Of a stretch of 64,000 nt of DNA, positions 22,037-31,944 are shown piece by piece. The notes beneath the pieces are model-generated. The model saw only the letters and a program-made list of their open reading frames with translations, had not been told where the DNA came from and did no database searches. Each line of letters starts with the position of its first letter. The first letter of the stretch is position 1. Source of the DNA: Homarus americanus (taxonomy: Eukaryota; Arthropoda; Malacostraca; Decapoda; Nephropidae); NCBI RefSeq assembly GCF_018991925.1, contig NW_024748870.1, forward strand, positions 1,308,400 through 1,372,399, in the 5' to 3' direction. The position numbers and the translations under genes are program-made.

Positions 22037-22855
22037 ATGGGCACGGGGGTGGAGGAGACTGCTGTGGGAGAGGGTAAACAAGGCGAAAGATTACAGGGAA
22101 ATAGTGTTAGGAATGATGACAAAACTAAATTAGACAGGGAGTTTAAAACTAAACGCGGTAAGGGGAGGACTGAGAACACGACTAACTTAAATGTATACTA
22201 CGCGAACAGTAGAAGTATGAGAAACAAAATGGATGATATTAGGGCCTTGGTATGTACCGAAGAAATCGATATAATTGCATTCACTGAAACATGGATCAAC
22301 CTAGACACACGTGAATTACCAGTCGAATACCAAATTGCAGGTTACAAACTGTTCCACACCGATAGGCAGACCAGGAAAGGAGGCGGAGTAGCAATCTATG
22401 TTAGGGATAATCTAAAGTGTGAAATAAATAAGGAAATAAAAACTGAGAGGAATACAGAAACAATTTGGATAGAATTAAGCGACGGTCGGGAAAAATTAAT
22501 CACAGGAGTAATATATAGACCCCCCAATCTTGATAGCGTCAATGAACGACTTATCTGGGATGAAATGCGCAGGGCTTCCACACACAACAAAGTCTGTATA
22601 GTAGGCGACTTTAACCTTGGCCAAATAGATTGGACTGACCTTACGGGTAACTCAGAATCAGAGGATTTTCTCAAGACGATCCAGGACTGTTTCCTAAGTC
22701 AACATATAACCGAACCCACACGGGGTAAAAATATACTGGATTTAGTTCTGTCTAACAGAGAAAACCTCATTAGCAGTGTCGAGGTAGGGAACGAACTTGC
22801 AAACAGCGATCACAAAGAAATTCGATTCCAGTTAGATTTTCAGGGCAGAAGGTAA
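22037..22855 (+). CDS. CR1 ORF2, APE endonuclease part
   Basis: 273 codons including the endonuclease: VYYANSRSMRNKM, AFTETWI, KGGGVAIYVR, GVIYRPPN, IVGDFNLG, and NSDHKEI, the standard APE motifs (N, E, YRPP, GDFN, SDH). The frame closes at 22855 and the RT part opens at 22929 in another frame, so a frameshift breaks ORF2 here. The endonuclease would nick the target DNA for target-primed reverse transcription. Confidence 0.88.
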   Translation: MGTGVEETAVGEGKQGERLQGNSVRNDDKTKLDREFKTKRGKGRTENTTNLNVYYANSRSMRNKMDDIRALVCTEEIDIIAFTETWINLDTRELPVEYQIAGYKLFHTDRQTRKGGGVAIYVRDNLKCEINKEIKTERNTETIWIELSDGREKLITGVIYRPPNLDSVNERLIWDEMRRASTHNKVCIVGDFNLGQIDWTDLTGNSESEDFLKTIQDCFLSQHITEPTRGKNILDLVLSNRENLISSVEVGNELANSDHKEIRFQLDFQGRR

Positions 22856-24578
22856 GGAAAATTCCACTAAAGTACCAGATTTCAGAAGGGCAAACTTTGA
22901 CAGTTTAAAGAGGCAGCTGAGAGAGGGGGTGTCGCGCTTGGCCATGAACCTGACAGATGACACCGACCTGATAACGAGATCTGAGATTGCCGAGTTCCAC
23001 GACAATTTAAATAGTGAGTTACTTAATGCACAAAGGCAGAACATACCATACAAAAAACTCAGATCAGACAACAATGACCCTAAATGGATAAATAATTATT
23101 TAAAGAACATCATTGGCCAAAGGAAGGCTATAGGTAGAAGGATAAATCGTGGCGAAATTCACCTCTGGGACTATTATAGGGTATTGGCGATTAGGGTTAA
23201 AACCGAGATAAGGAAAGCAAAGAGGAATAATGAGGTAAGGGTAGCAAGGGAGGCGAAGACAAACCCCAAAGGATTCTACCAAATGTATCAAACTAAAACA
23301 CGAGAAAAGATTGGACCAATACGGTCAGACTCCAGAGAGCTCACTGATAACGACGGAGAAATGAGCAATAATTTGAATAAATATTTTTCAACAGTTTTCA
23401 CCACCGAAAATTTAAACATGATACCCGAGGCACTGACTCTATTCAGAGATAGTGAAGAAAACAAATTAAGTGAGATAGTAGTGACTAGTAACAATGTTAG
23501 TAAGCAAATAGACAAACTAAAGCCTAATAAGTCACCTGGTCCCGATGAGATATTTGCCAGAGTATTAAAGGAATGTAAGGAAGAGCTTAGTATGCCCTTA
23601 GCAAAGTTGTTTAACATGTCCTTAAAAACAGGTGTAGTGCCAGAATCCTGGAGGATAACGAATGTAATACCGATTTTCAAGAAAGGGGATAGATCACTAT
23701 CCTCTAACTACCGTCCAATCAGTCTAACATCAATAGTAGGCAAATTACTGGAAGCAATCATTTCAAACTCTATTCGAAATCACCTGGAGAAGCACAGATT
23801 GATCAATGATTCCCAGCATGGCTTCACAAGCGGACGTTCTTGCCTAACTAATCTATTAACATTCTTTTCATCAGTTTTTGAATCGGTGGACGAGGGGCAC
23901 AATTATGATGTGGTATATCTCGACTTTAGCAAAGCCTTCGACAGAGTCCCCCACGAAAGACTAATTTGAAAGGTAGAAGCTCATGGCATCAAAGGTGACA
24001 TCCTTAAATGGATTAGGGCGTGGTTACAGGACAGGAAACAGCGAGTGAGCATTAACGGCACTAAGTCCCATTGGAGCAACGTCACAAGTGGAGTTCCCCA
24101 AGGCTCAGTACTTGGACCATTATTATTTATTATATACATAAACGACATAGATATCGGCATAGACAGCAACATAAGTAAATTTGCTGATGACACTAAAATA
24201 GGACGTGTTATCAAATCTGACGAGGACTCGCAAAACTACAGGAAGATCTAAACAAATTTTTCGAATGGTCTGAAAAATGGCAGATGAAATTCAACGTGGA
24301 CAAATGTAAAGTACTCAGTATAGGAGATGTAAACAGGGAAACCAGATACCAGATGAACAACGATGCCATAGAGAAATCCGACTGCGAGAGAGATTTAGGA
24401 GTAATGATAAGTAGGAACCTTAAGCCAAGTAAACAATGTGTTTTTGCTCGTAACAAGGCAAATAAAGTACTTGGGTTCATACAAAGGAGTGTTAGTTACA
24501 AAACTAGCGAGGTCATCCTAAAACTGTATCTTGCTCTTGTGAGACCACACCTGGATTAAGCAGTTCAGTTCTGGTCAC

Positions 24579-25737
24579 CATGGCTTACAGACTTCCTCAG
24601 TGACCGACGCCAAGCTGTACGCTTCCGAGGGGCTGTCTCCACCTTTCAGTCACTCACCTGTGGCGTCCCCCAAGGCACCAAGATGGGACCACTCTGCTTC
24701 CTTATGCTCATCAATGATGCCCTAAGAGAAACCCCTGCTCGCTGGAAATATGTCGACGACTCCACCATTGGGATCAGCGTCAACAATTCTGCTCCCAACT
24801 ATACCGCCCTTCAGGATTTATTGAACAGCCTCCAAAACTGGGCCACCAACAACCATGTCACCATCAACCATACCAAGACCATGGTTATGCACATGAACCT
24901 CTCCTCCGACATTGTCCCACCTCCTTCCATTACTCTAGGTCCGAACACACTCCAGGTTGTAGATTCCACGAAGCTCCTCGGCGTCACCATAGACAACAAA
25001 CTAAATTGGAAACCACACGTCAGTGAAGTTGTCAAATCCTCCAGTTTCCGTCTCCACCTCCTCCGCCGACTCAAGTCCCTCGGAGTTCCTGCACACGAGC
25101 TCCTCAGTGTTTACACAACATTCATACTTCCCAAGCTCACCTATGCCTCCCCCCTGGTCTTCCTCCCTAAATGCCACACAACGTAAACGCCTAGAAAAAG
25201 TGCAAAAGAGGGCATGCAAGATTATTCTCTCCCCTTCCTACTCCACATATCAAGAAGCGCTCAACACACTGACCCTTTCGACTCTCACTGACCATCACCA
25301 CGACCTCATCTGCAAATTTGGTAAGAAGCTTCTACACCATCCCCGACACCGGCTCCTACTACCACCTGAGATCCCTTGTCCGAGAATTGCTGTTCGACAC
25401 CACAACCGCATCCAGCCCATACGTGCACGAACTGATCGCTATAAGAACAGCCCAGTCCCAACCATTGTAAAGATTATCAATAACTTGTAATAAATCAGTG
25501 TATTCACTCCCAGTAAACACTGCTCCTTACACTGTCACTATGTTGAAATGAACTGTAGTTTGAGCTTTTCCCCATCTAGTTATTATATGTCTTATTTGTG
25601 TCACTTATGTTACTTGTATATTATTTGTAATTCGTAACCCATTCCCCAAATATGTAACTGTATATTTTCAGCCTTCTGGCTGCCAAGCTCTTTCAATAAA
25701 CCGTTAATTATTATTATTATTAATTATTATTATTACA
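24579..25737 (+). mobile_element. 5'-truncated LINE nested in CR1 ORF2, (TTA)n tail
   Basis: The sequence changes abruptly from CR1 (AVQFWSP) to a different RT beginning at SGVPQ-like CGVPQGTKMGPLCF, and back to CR1 (RMDIESLERIQRR) at about 25738. It ends CTTTCAATAAACCGTTAATT followed by TTA/TTATTA repeats. It lacks everything before RT motif 4, so it was 5' truncated at insertion. Confidence 0.8.
24600..25490 (+). pseudogene. Reverse transcriptase C-terminal half of the nested LINE
   Basis: 24683-25186 has MLINDALRE, KYVDDSTIG (a YVDD catalytic box), LQNWATNNHVTINHTKT and KLLGVTIDNKLNW. A frameshift at about 25180 leads to RKRLEKVQKRACKIIL and a His-rich tail ending at 25490. It is a LINE RT palm/thumb segment of a different clade from CR1; I cannot name the clade. 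The short tail fragment at 45009-45040 on the other strand appears to belong to the same family. Confidence 0.8.
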
Positions 25738-26220
25738 GAATGGATATAGAATCCTTGGAAAGAATTCAGAGGAGAATGACAAGACTAATCCCGGGCATTA
25801 GGAACCTTGAGTATAGAGACAGGTTAAAGCATCTTAATTTGCACTCCCTTGAGAGACGTAGAGCGAGGGGCGACCTGATAGAGGTGTATAAGTGGAAGGC
25901 AGGGCTAAACAAAGGGGACATTACAAAGGTACTCAAATTATCCAACCAGGAGCGAACTCGTAACAATGGTTTTAAATTAGACAAATTTAGATTTAGGCGT
26001 GAAATAGGTAAACACTGGTTTGGAAACAGAGTAGTGGATGAATGGAACAAGTTACCAAATATCATCATTAACTCGAATACACTGAATTGCTTCAAACATA
26101 GGTTGGATGCTCATATGAGCAATAGGGGTTGGGTGTAAACGGGACTCCCCAGTATGGGCCAATAGGCCCGCTGCAGTTTCCTCCATTCTTATGTTCTTAT
26201 GTTCTTATGTTCTTAAATTG

Positions 26221-26685
26221 ATATTGGTGGATTGTGGTTCATACTTCAGAGAAGTTGTTATTATGTCGATTATGCAATTTCTGGTATCGGCCCACATCAC
26301 TAGCAACGCTAAATATTTGATATGGAGTAAAAAATTAGAGCATAGCATAAGGGCACTGAACAACCTTAAACTTTTTTACAAAAGATTATTTTCAAAATCC
26401 ACCAATACCCATTCTGATTGTTCTTGGAAACAATTTCAGGAAGAGTGTCAATTGGAAAGCAAAGTGACCTCAGTTAGGAAAATATTGAAGACAAATTTTC
26501 CACTAAAACGATATCCTCATATCAAAAAGTTTATTGAAAACATACTCGGGAAATCGTTAGGACATGATCGCTGGTTCAGCGATCTCATGAGTATCGTCTC
26601 TACACTAAGTCTACCTCTAAATAATCTATCGAAGAATCCGATTTATGTTTCGGACGACACTATAGTACATATAATATTGAAATAA
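26221..26685 (+). pseudogene. Unrecognised ORF G, 3' part beyond CR1
   Basis: After the CR1 tail, and using one copy of the TAAATTG duplication, the frame from 21074 continues without a stop for about 155 codons (CGSYFREVVIMSIMQFL, SNAKYLIWSKKLEHSIRALN, KNFPLKRYPHIKKF-like segment, DRWFSDLMSIVSTLSLPLNN) to a stop at 26685. It is a helical, charged, Lys-rich protein with no motif I recognise. The seam with the 5' part shows the ORF was intact here when CR1 landed. A second small ORF begins 11 bp after its stop. Confidence 0.55.
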
Positions 26686-26695
26686 CTAATTCTTC

Positions 26696-26839
26696 ATGGA
26701 TCAAGGAAGACAAAGAAGACATACAGTACATTACGTCTGTTTTAAACTATATGACATATATGGTATCCATGACGACAAATTCACAGTTACATTCCCAGAG
26801 GATGTAGAGCATTCACTTATTGAATTTTTTATTCGCTGA
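26696..26839 (+). CDS. Small unrecognised ORF H (47 aa)
   Basis: ATG at 26696 opens MDQGRQRRHTVHYVCFKLYD and runs through IHDDKFTVTFPEDVEHSLIE to a TGA at 26837-26839. It starts 11 bp downstream of the preceding ORF on the same strand. It is short, and support rests on composition and tight spacing. Confidence 0.4.
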   Translation: MDQGRQRRHTVHYVCFKLYDIYGIHDDKFTVTFPEDVEHSLIEFFIR

Positions 26840-27629
26840 CATATTTCTATTTGAAAAAAAATCCTTCTTCTAGTTCTTGTTCAGTTAGGTTCATATTGAA
26901 AAAAATAAGATTCTCATATCAATAGGCATTATTTTAAAAATTTTAGTCATTCTCATATTACAATGAAAAATATAACAAATGTAACGAAAAATGTAAAGTT
27001 TTCTGTTGATTGACTGCATTGTGACCTACTTTTTATTATGTAAATGGATATATTGTAATATATAATGGATATATTTTATCTTATTTGTTATTGGGAATAA
27101 AGATTTATTATTGAAAATTCTTGATTTATTATATTTGCCATCCCATTTTCCAAGACTGTGGTTTATACACTACACCTCATTTTTTGATAGCATGATAATC
27201 GTTCGCTCTCCCGTTATCAAGAGGGGGAGGCGAGAGGACACAAGAATGTTTGTGAATGTACCATCCATTCCCATTCTATGAGAAACAGGCTGACTAATGG
27301 TTATTAGGTTAGGTTAGGGAAAAGGGCTAGTAAAAGTGCTTTCAACTCCAAATGCTATCCAATTCTACTTTCTTGGTATTGCCAACCACAGGGGTTTGAT
27401 ACAAACATATTGTGATTATATTGTTTATTGAATATAGGTATTACGTACAGGTATTACGTACAGGTATTACATTGAATACAGTATTGTCGAAAAACAAAAT
27501 GACAAATAAAGCATAGATGGACAAAAATAAAGCACAACTGTAGTAGCTAGCTAACTGTCAAGCACAAAATATATAGTGTACCTGGATGGGGTTTTATCTA
27601 TCGCTTTTTAAAACAATTACAAAATACGT
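26840..27629. other. No gene seen
   Basis: AT-rich sequence with AATAAA at about 27097 and a short TTAGGTTAGGTTAGG run at about 27306. That run equals three copies of the arthropod telomere repeat but is too short to be meaningful. ATTACGTACAGGT is tandemly repeated three times at about 27438. Confidence 0.4.
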
Positions 27630-28128
27630 TCATGGTACTTTAACCCCTAATAGCTTGACAACAATAGCCAGTCGCTCCTTGTTCCTGAAGAGCTGCATAA
27701 AGAGAGACAGTTGGTGTTGAATAAGCTGCTTCTCCTTCTTCAGGGTGATTAACTCCCCCAGAAGCTGTGCCACAGTGGTGTTGGCTTGAGCAGCGGGAGC
27801 GATCTGTTGAGGAGTTATGCAGAATATGCGGAACCTCTTGTTCACCGGCTCCTCTAAGCCACTTTTCTCGGGGCCCGGTAGTGATCGCTTACGGGAGGCT
27901 GTGGTAGACGCAGCAACACCTATATTTTCACAGAATTTGAGGACCTCATACTGTATTCCCTCAGCATCTCCTCCCAGCTTATTCTTTACACTAGTCTGGT
28001 TCTCTTGGAAGTTGGCCTTAGAGGTCTTGGATACAGCGAGAACAGGGGAGTAGAATCGTTGATACGGGCATGGAGGCGGCCAGAGTAGATATCCTAGCCT
28101 GATCGAGACAGACCGGTTCGGCCGACCT
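27630..28128 (-). CDS. Unrecognised ORF, C-terminal exon-like, basic motif plus coiled coil
   Basis: Open for about 165 codons on the minus strand down to a stop at 27630. It contains NFQENQTSVKNKLGGDAEGI, a basic nuclear-localisation-like pair RKRSLPG..VNKRFR, and a leucine-rich helix LLGELITLKKEKQLIQHQLS followed by RNKERLAIVVKLL. No ATG occurs before the last ~25 codons, so it is probably a downstream exon or a 5'-truncated gene. The layout resembles accessory DNA-binding proteins of Harbinger-type transposons, but there is no decisive motif. AT content is lower than in neighbouring unknown ORFs. Confidence 0.45.
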
Positions 28129-28323
28129 GTTTAAGCCACTACCCGGAACACGCACAAGAGATCTAACCAGATCACCTGTGTCATGTGGTGCAACTATAGT
28201 TCTGTCTAATCAGTTGCGTGTTCAGCAAAAGTGATGCATTCTCTTTACTTGTCCTAGTTGGTTATGGGTGGTTGGTTTTTGGTTGATGTTCACCTGAAAC
28301 ATAAAGTAGTAATTTGTTTCAAA

Positions 28324-29212
28324 CTGGTTAACTACGTTACCGATAAGGGCAAATGGTTTCAGCCTTAAAAAACAAGAATTTACAGATGCCATTGCTCTAA
28401 GGTACGGTTGGCCAGTAGATGGTTTGCCCTCCCAATGCGTGTGTGGCTCTTCCTATGATGGCGATCACGCCATGGTCTGCAAGAAGGGGGGCTTCATATG
28501 CATGAGGCATGACGAGGTAAGGGATCTCACAGCAAATATGTTGAAGGAAATCTGCCGGGACGTCATGGTAGAACCGACCCTCCTTCCACTGGATGGCGAG
28601 ATCTTCCAACACAGGACTTCAAACACATCTAACGTGTGGACGTCAGTGCTCGAGGATTCTGGACGCGGGGACAGCGAGCTTTCTTCGACATCAGGATTTT
28701 TGATCCCATGGCCGTTTGTCACCGTAACCTAGCTCTCGATGCTGCGCATAGGAGGAACGAGAACGACAAGAGAAGAGCATATGGGGAGAGAATTCAAAAT
28801 GTTGATCAAGGCAGCTTCACTCCTCTAGTGTTCACAACCTCTGGTGGGATGGGCCCAAGTGCAAGATGTTTCTACGCCAGACTCGCGGAGCTGATCTCCG
28901 AACAGAAGCAGCAGCCCAGAAGTTATGTTACAGCCTGGATGAGATGTCGACTGTCCTTCTCTCTCCTTCGGTCGGCTTTGCTCTGCCTCAGGGGAACGAG
29001 AGCTTCTGCCCCTACTCAGACAACTGCTGCAGATATTGACTATGAGGCTACTACAGTCACTGAATGCCGCATAGATCTGCGGCTCAACTAATTTAACACA
29101 GATAGGATAGCTTCTTATGTATTAGAATATTTAATATTAAGGTAAATAAATGGTGGCGAAGGTGTGGCTATTGGGGGAGGCTGGAGGCCACGATTTAAGA
29201 AAAAAAAAAAAA
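28324..29212 (+). mobile_element. 5'-truncated copy of RT/nuclease retroelement with 10-bp TSD
   Basis: Aligns with 34268-35140 and ends in a poly-A run at about 29199-29212. It is flanked by TTGTTTCAAA at 28314-28323 and 29213-29222. 5' truncation, poly-A and a direct repeat are hallmarks of target-primed reverse transcription. Confidence 0.85.
28336..29091 (+). pseudogene. Zinc motif and restriction-like nuclease domain (retroelement C-terminus)
   Basis: Contains LPSQCVCGSSYDGDHAMVCK (C-x-C...H-x4-C zinc motif), GGFICMRHDEVRDLTANML, and after a short frame change DVSARGFWTRGQRAFFDIRI and FDP. The spaced D...D-x-R around FFDIRIFDP resembles the PD-(D/E)XK core of restriction-like endonucleases in R2/R4-type retroelements. 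The frame then runs SFTPLVFTTSGGMG and SFSLLRSALLCLRGTRAS to the end. The copy at 34255-35030 is the same region of a longer element. Confidence 0.75.
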
Positions 29213-29222
29213 TTGTTTCAAA

Positions 29223-29342
<120 letters not shown>

Positions 29343-29349
29343 GCAAGTA

Positions 29350-30170
29350 AATCACTGTAGTTGCGAGTGATCCAGGTATATGCTGATAACAACAAGGAAA
29401 GAAGAAAACACGAAGTTCCCAAGAGCTTTCGTGTAATTCACATCTTCAGGGGTGAGTACAGACTAAGGAGAAGTACAAATCAAGGTGTATATATACAGAG
29501 GAGGGTGAGATCAAGTCCACAATGGTCAGGTATTAGGTAATGACCCTACTAATCTTTAAAAAGCACCGCAACGGTCGGTTGTCAGGTCAGAGGGTAAGGT
29601 GACCCAACCTTCTCACCTGGTTACAAATCTTCTTAATTACGCCACGATACATACACAGTACACACGTAACGGCAGACAGACAGCTACATACACAGAAAGA
29701 CAGACAAGGTTAGTACCTACTTATAGTTACAGCTTGGGGATATGAGCACACACATAGTTAAAACTGCTCTGGACAATTGTCAAGGGGAGGATACAGTGCG
29801 TGAACATGTGCGCGCGCAGATCAATTGGAAATGGTTTATGAGCCACTAAATTATTACGCTTCCGGAGGAGGGAGAGGGGGAGTTATGTGTACCGCCGGTG
29901 TACATGATAAAACAATATCTCTCCAAATTTTACACTGTTCTTTAAATATGATCCTTTCATAAACCGGCTTAGCCGCTACCCGTTTGATATATGCCTCTAG
30001 TCCACTGTAGTCCATTGTTTATACTGTACACTGCAGTGTTGCGCCTCACTTTCCAAGTCTTACGTCTTTAAGAACGAACGTTATAGTCCCCCCCCCCTCC
30101 CTATCCCTCTCCCTCATCCTCCCTCCTCTATTTACAATATTTAGTTGGAAAAAAATACATGACTAGTTGC
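29350..30170. repeat. Dispersed repeat with hairpin CACGAA..TTCGTG, first copy
   Basis: 29380-29640 (TGCTGATAAC..AACACGAAGTTC..CATCTTCAGGGGTGAG.. to CTTCTTAATTA) recurs at 36239-36460 with about 85-90% identity by eye. The rest to 30170 includes C-rich tracts and no coding frame. The minus strand has CTGAAGATGTGAATTACACG followed by AAAG, which superficially resembles a hammerhead core as found in Penelope-like elements. Confidence 0.6.
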
Positions 30171-30180
30171 ATAAGTTTAT

Positions 30181-30715
30181 TTATACAGGTTGAGATGGAT
30201 GGGTTTGTTGGGTTATAAATTTGTGTAGGTTTTTATAGTAAATTTGAATCAGGCTTTTCTGGTGGTGAGGGAGGTAATAAATATAATGTACCTTGGCGAT
30301 TAACGAGTCGATCTTGGTTTTTTTTATCTTGATTGTGGTACTGATGGGTTTTCTGTTATCGGTGATAGTAATGGTTCTTGCAGGTATTCCAAGTAGTCTG
30401 ATAATACCTTCTCCCACGTCATCGTATTGTAGTATCGATGCAATATCATCGTGTCATATATTTCTTGATATATAAATGAATTGTCATTATCATTGTCGTC
30501 TTCAAAAATGTAAGTGAACAATTTATCACTCCATTCCTCAATATATTCTTCAATATTTCCGTCAACTAATTTATCCTGAAACCAATTTTGTAATTTTTCT
30601 TTAAAACAGACTGAGAGTTGTCCATTTCTGTGGAGAGGTCCAATCATATAATTCATGAATTTAGATTCACATAGGTTTTTCACATTGTTGTAGATTTTAT
30701 TATCATCCGGATTTC
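30181..30715 (-). pseudogene. Unrecognised ORF I
   Basis: The minus strand has about 130 open codons from about 30715 (NKIYNNVKNLCESKFMNYM, LHRNGQLSVCFKEKLQNWF, GNIEEYIEEWSDKLFTYIFE, YNTMTWEKVLSDYLEYLQEP) to a stop at 30324, with a second overlapping frame continuing to 30181. Acidic-aromatic, coding-like, with no motif I recognise. It is divergently oriented to ORF J, about 140 bp away, an arrangement common in compact genomes. Confidence 0.45.
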
Positions 30716-30853
30716 ATTGTAACACGTTAAAAAGCATAACTTCCTTTCCTAGTCACGTACTCTTTTATATTAAATGCCGCTACTTCAGAGATAAGAAATG
30801 CATAATAAAAAATATTAGTATTGTTATTCTCCTATTAATGTAGTTTTAATGAA

Positions 30854-31133
30854 ATGGATATTGAAACAAACAAACTAGTGAAACGATATCTTGATAATCT
30901 ACTGCAAAATAATAAATTTTTACAACACAGGCCAACAGGGCTATTGCAGTCTCCTTATTTTCTTATGTTCTTATGTTATGATACAATGTGGAGACGCTCG
31001 TGTCAGTCTCGTAAGAAATGTCCCATGTCCACATCCTTTTGATCCTGGTGCTGTCTGCTGTCCTCATTCTATGGTTTGTTATTCGCCTGTAATTTATGTA
31101 TATACTTATAATATAAATAGAAAAATAAACTAA
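30854..31133 (+). pseudogene. Unrecognised ORF J, interrupted by a CR1 tail fragment
   Basis: ATG at 30854 opens MDIETNKLVKRYLDNLLQNN, then a CR1 3'-end fragment (about 30926-30978) is inserted. Beyond it a frame to 31133 contains a Cys-rich segment (CGDARVSLVRNVPCPHPFDP and then AVCCPHSMVC). Whether the two parts belonged to one protein is uncertain. Family unknown. Confidence 0.35.
30926..30978 (+). mobile_element. CR1 3'-end fragment
   Basis: CACAGGCCAACAGGGCTATTG..CTCCTTATTTTCTTATGTTCTTATG matches the end of the CR1 copies at 26160-26213 and 46525-46575. It is an extreme 5' truncation. Confidence 0.8.
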
Positions 31134-31551
31134 AAAAATAATAAATAAATAAAATAAATAAATATTGAAGTGGTAACCGTGGTAACATTATGAGATGTTC
31201 TTATTACCACTATGCTATTGTACTATTTCAGATGTTACTAAATGTTAAATAATACTTCATTTAGATAAATGTATAGTATATATCAGGTGCCTCAAAGAGA
31301 GCGCAGGTTCTCAACTGGCTCAGCCATGTTAATATTGTTATTATTATCCACTCTGTGTCTGCGTTTTTCTGGCTTAATAAACTGTTTCAATTCAAATACA
31401 ATTTAATTCAATTCCCCATGAGCTGGTAGGCTCTGTCGAACAAGAGCATATGTAGAGGGCAGCAACTGAAGAGGATATTGCATTTTATCTAACTTGTCAG
31501 TTAAGTTGATCGTCAAATATAACTAACGTCTTTTAGTATATTTTTATGAAT
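31134..31551. other. No gene seen
   Basis: AT-rich with short A-rich runs. No supported frame or known repeat. Confidence 0.4.
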
Positions 31552-31555
31552 AATA

Positions 31556-31613
<58 letters not shown>

Positions 31614-31641
31614 TAATAATAATAATAAAATATTAATAATA

Positions 31642-31698
<57 letters not shown>

Positions 31699-31780
31699 TA
31701 ATAATAATAATAAAATAATAATAATAGTAATAATAATAATAATAATAAATAATGATGACAATAATAATAATGATAACAAT

Positions 31781-31850
<70 letters not shown>

Positions 31851-31868
31851 TATTATTATTACTAGTAA

Positions 31869-31911
<43 letters not shown>

Positions 31912-31939
31912 GTAGTAGTAGTAGTAGTAGAAGTAGAAG
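31552..31939. repeat. (TAA)n/(TTA)n/(TAG)n microsatellite
   Basis: About 390 bp of AAT/TAA triplets, switching to TTA at about 31855 and TAG at about 31912, immediately upstream of the retroelement ORF. Confidence 0.97.
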
Positions 31940-31944
31940 GTGCT

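Larger units (their letters stand above)
22929..26138 (+). pseudogene. CR1 ORF2, reverse transcriptase part, broken and interrupted
   Basis: 22929-23969 carries NKSPGPDEIFARVLKEC, IPIFKKGDRS, NYRPISLTSIVGKLLE, QHGFTSGRSC, and YLDFSKAFDRVPHERL. After a stop, 24045-24251 has [14 protein letters not shown] and [10 protein letters not shown] (the catalytic FADD box). A frameshift leads to 24284-24559 (C-terminal domain, LALVRPHLD). A nested LINE then intervenes, and 25740-26138 has the remaining tail (ERRRARGDLIEVYKW, FRREIG, VVDEWNKLP). All catalytic motifs are visible, but the frame is broken at least three times. Confidence 0.88.
21075..26213 (+). mobile_element. Full-length CR1-type LINE
   Basis: Flanked by TAAATTG at 21068-21074 and 26214-26220. 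Order: short 5' leader, SGNH-hydrolase ORF1, ORF2 with APE endonuclease and RT, 3' UTR ending in repeated TTCTTATG octamers (26187-26213). A second LINE (24579-25737) is nested in ORF2. It interrupts unknown ORF G. Confidence 0.9.

Noticed and set aside
27304..27320. TTAGGTTAGGTTAGG as an interstitial telomere
   Set aside because: Only three units, expected by chance in a window this size; a similar two-unit run occurs at about 62425.
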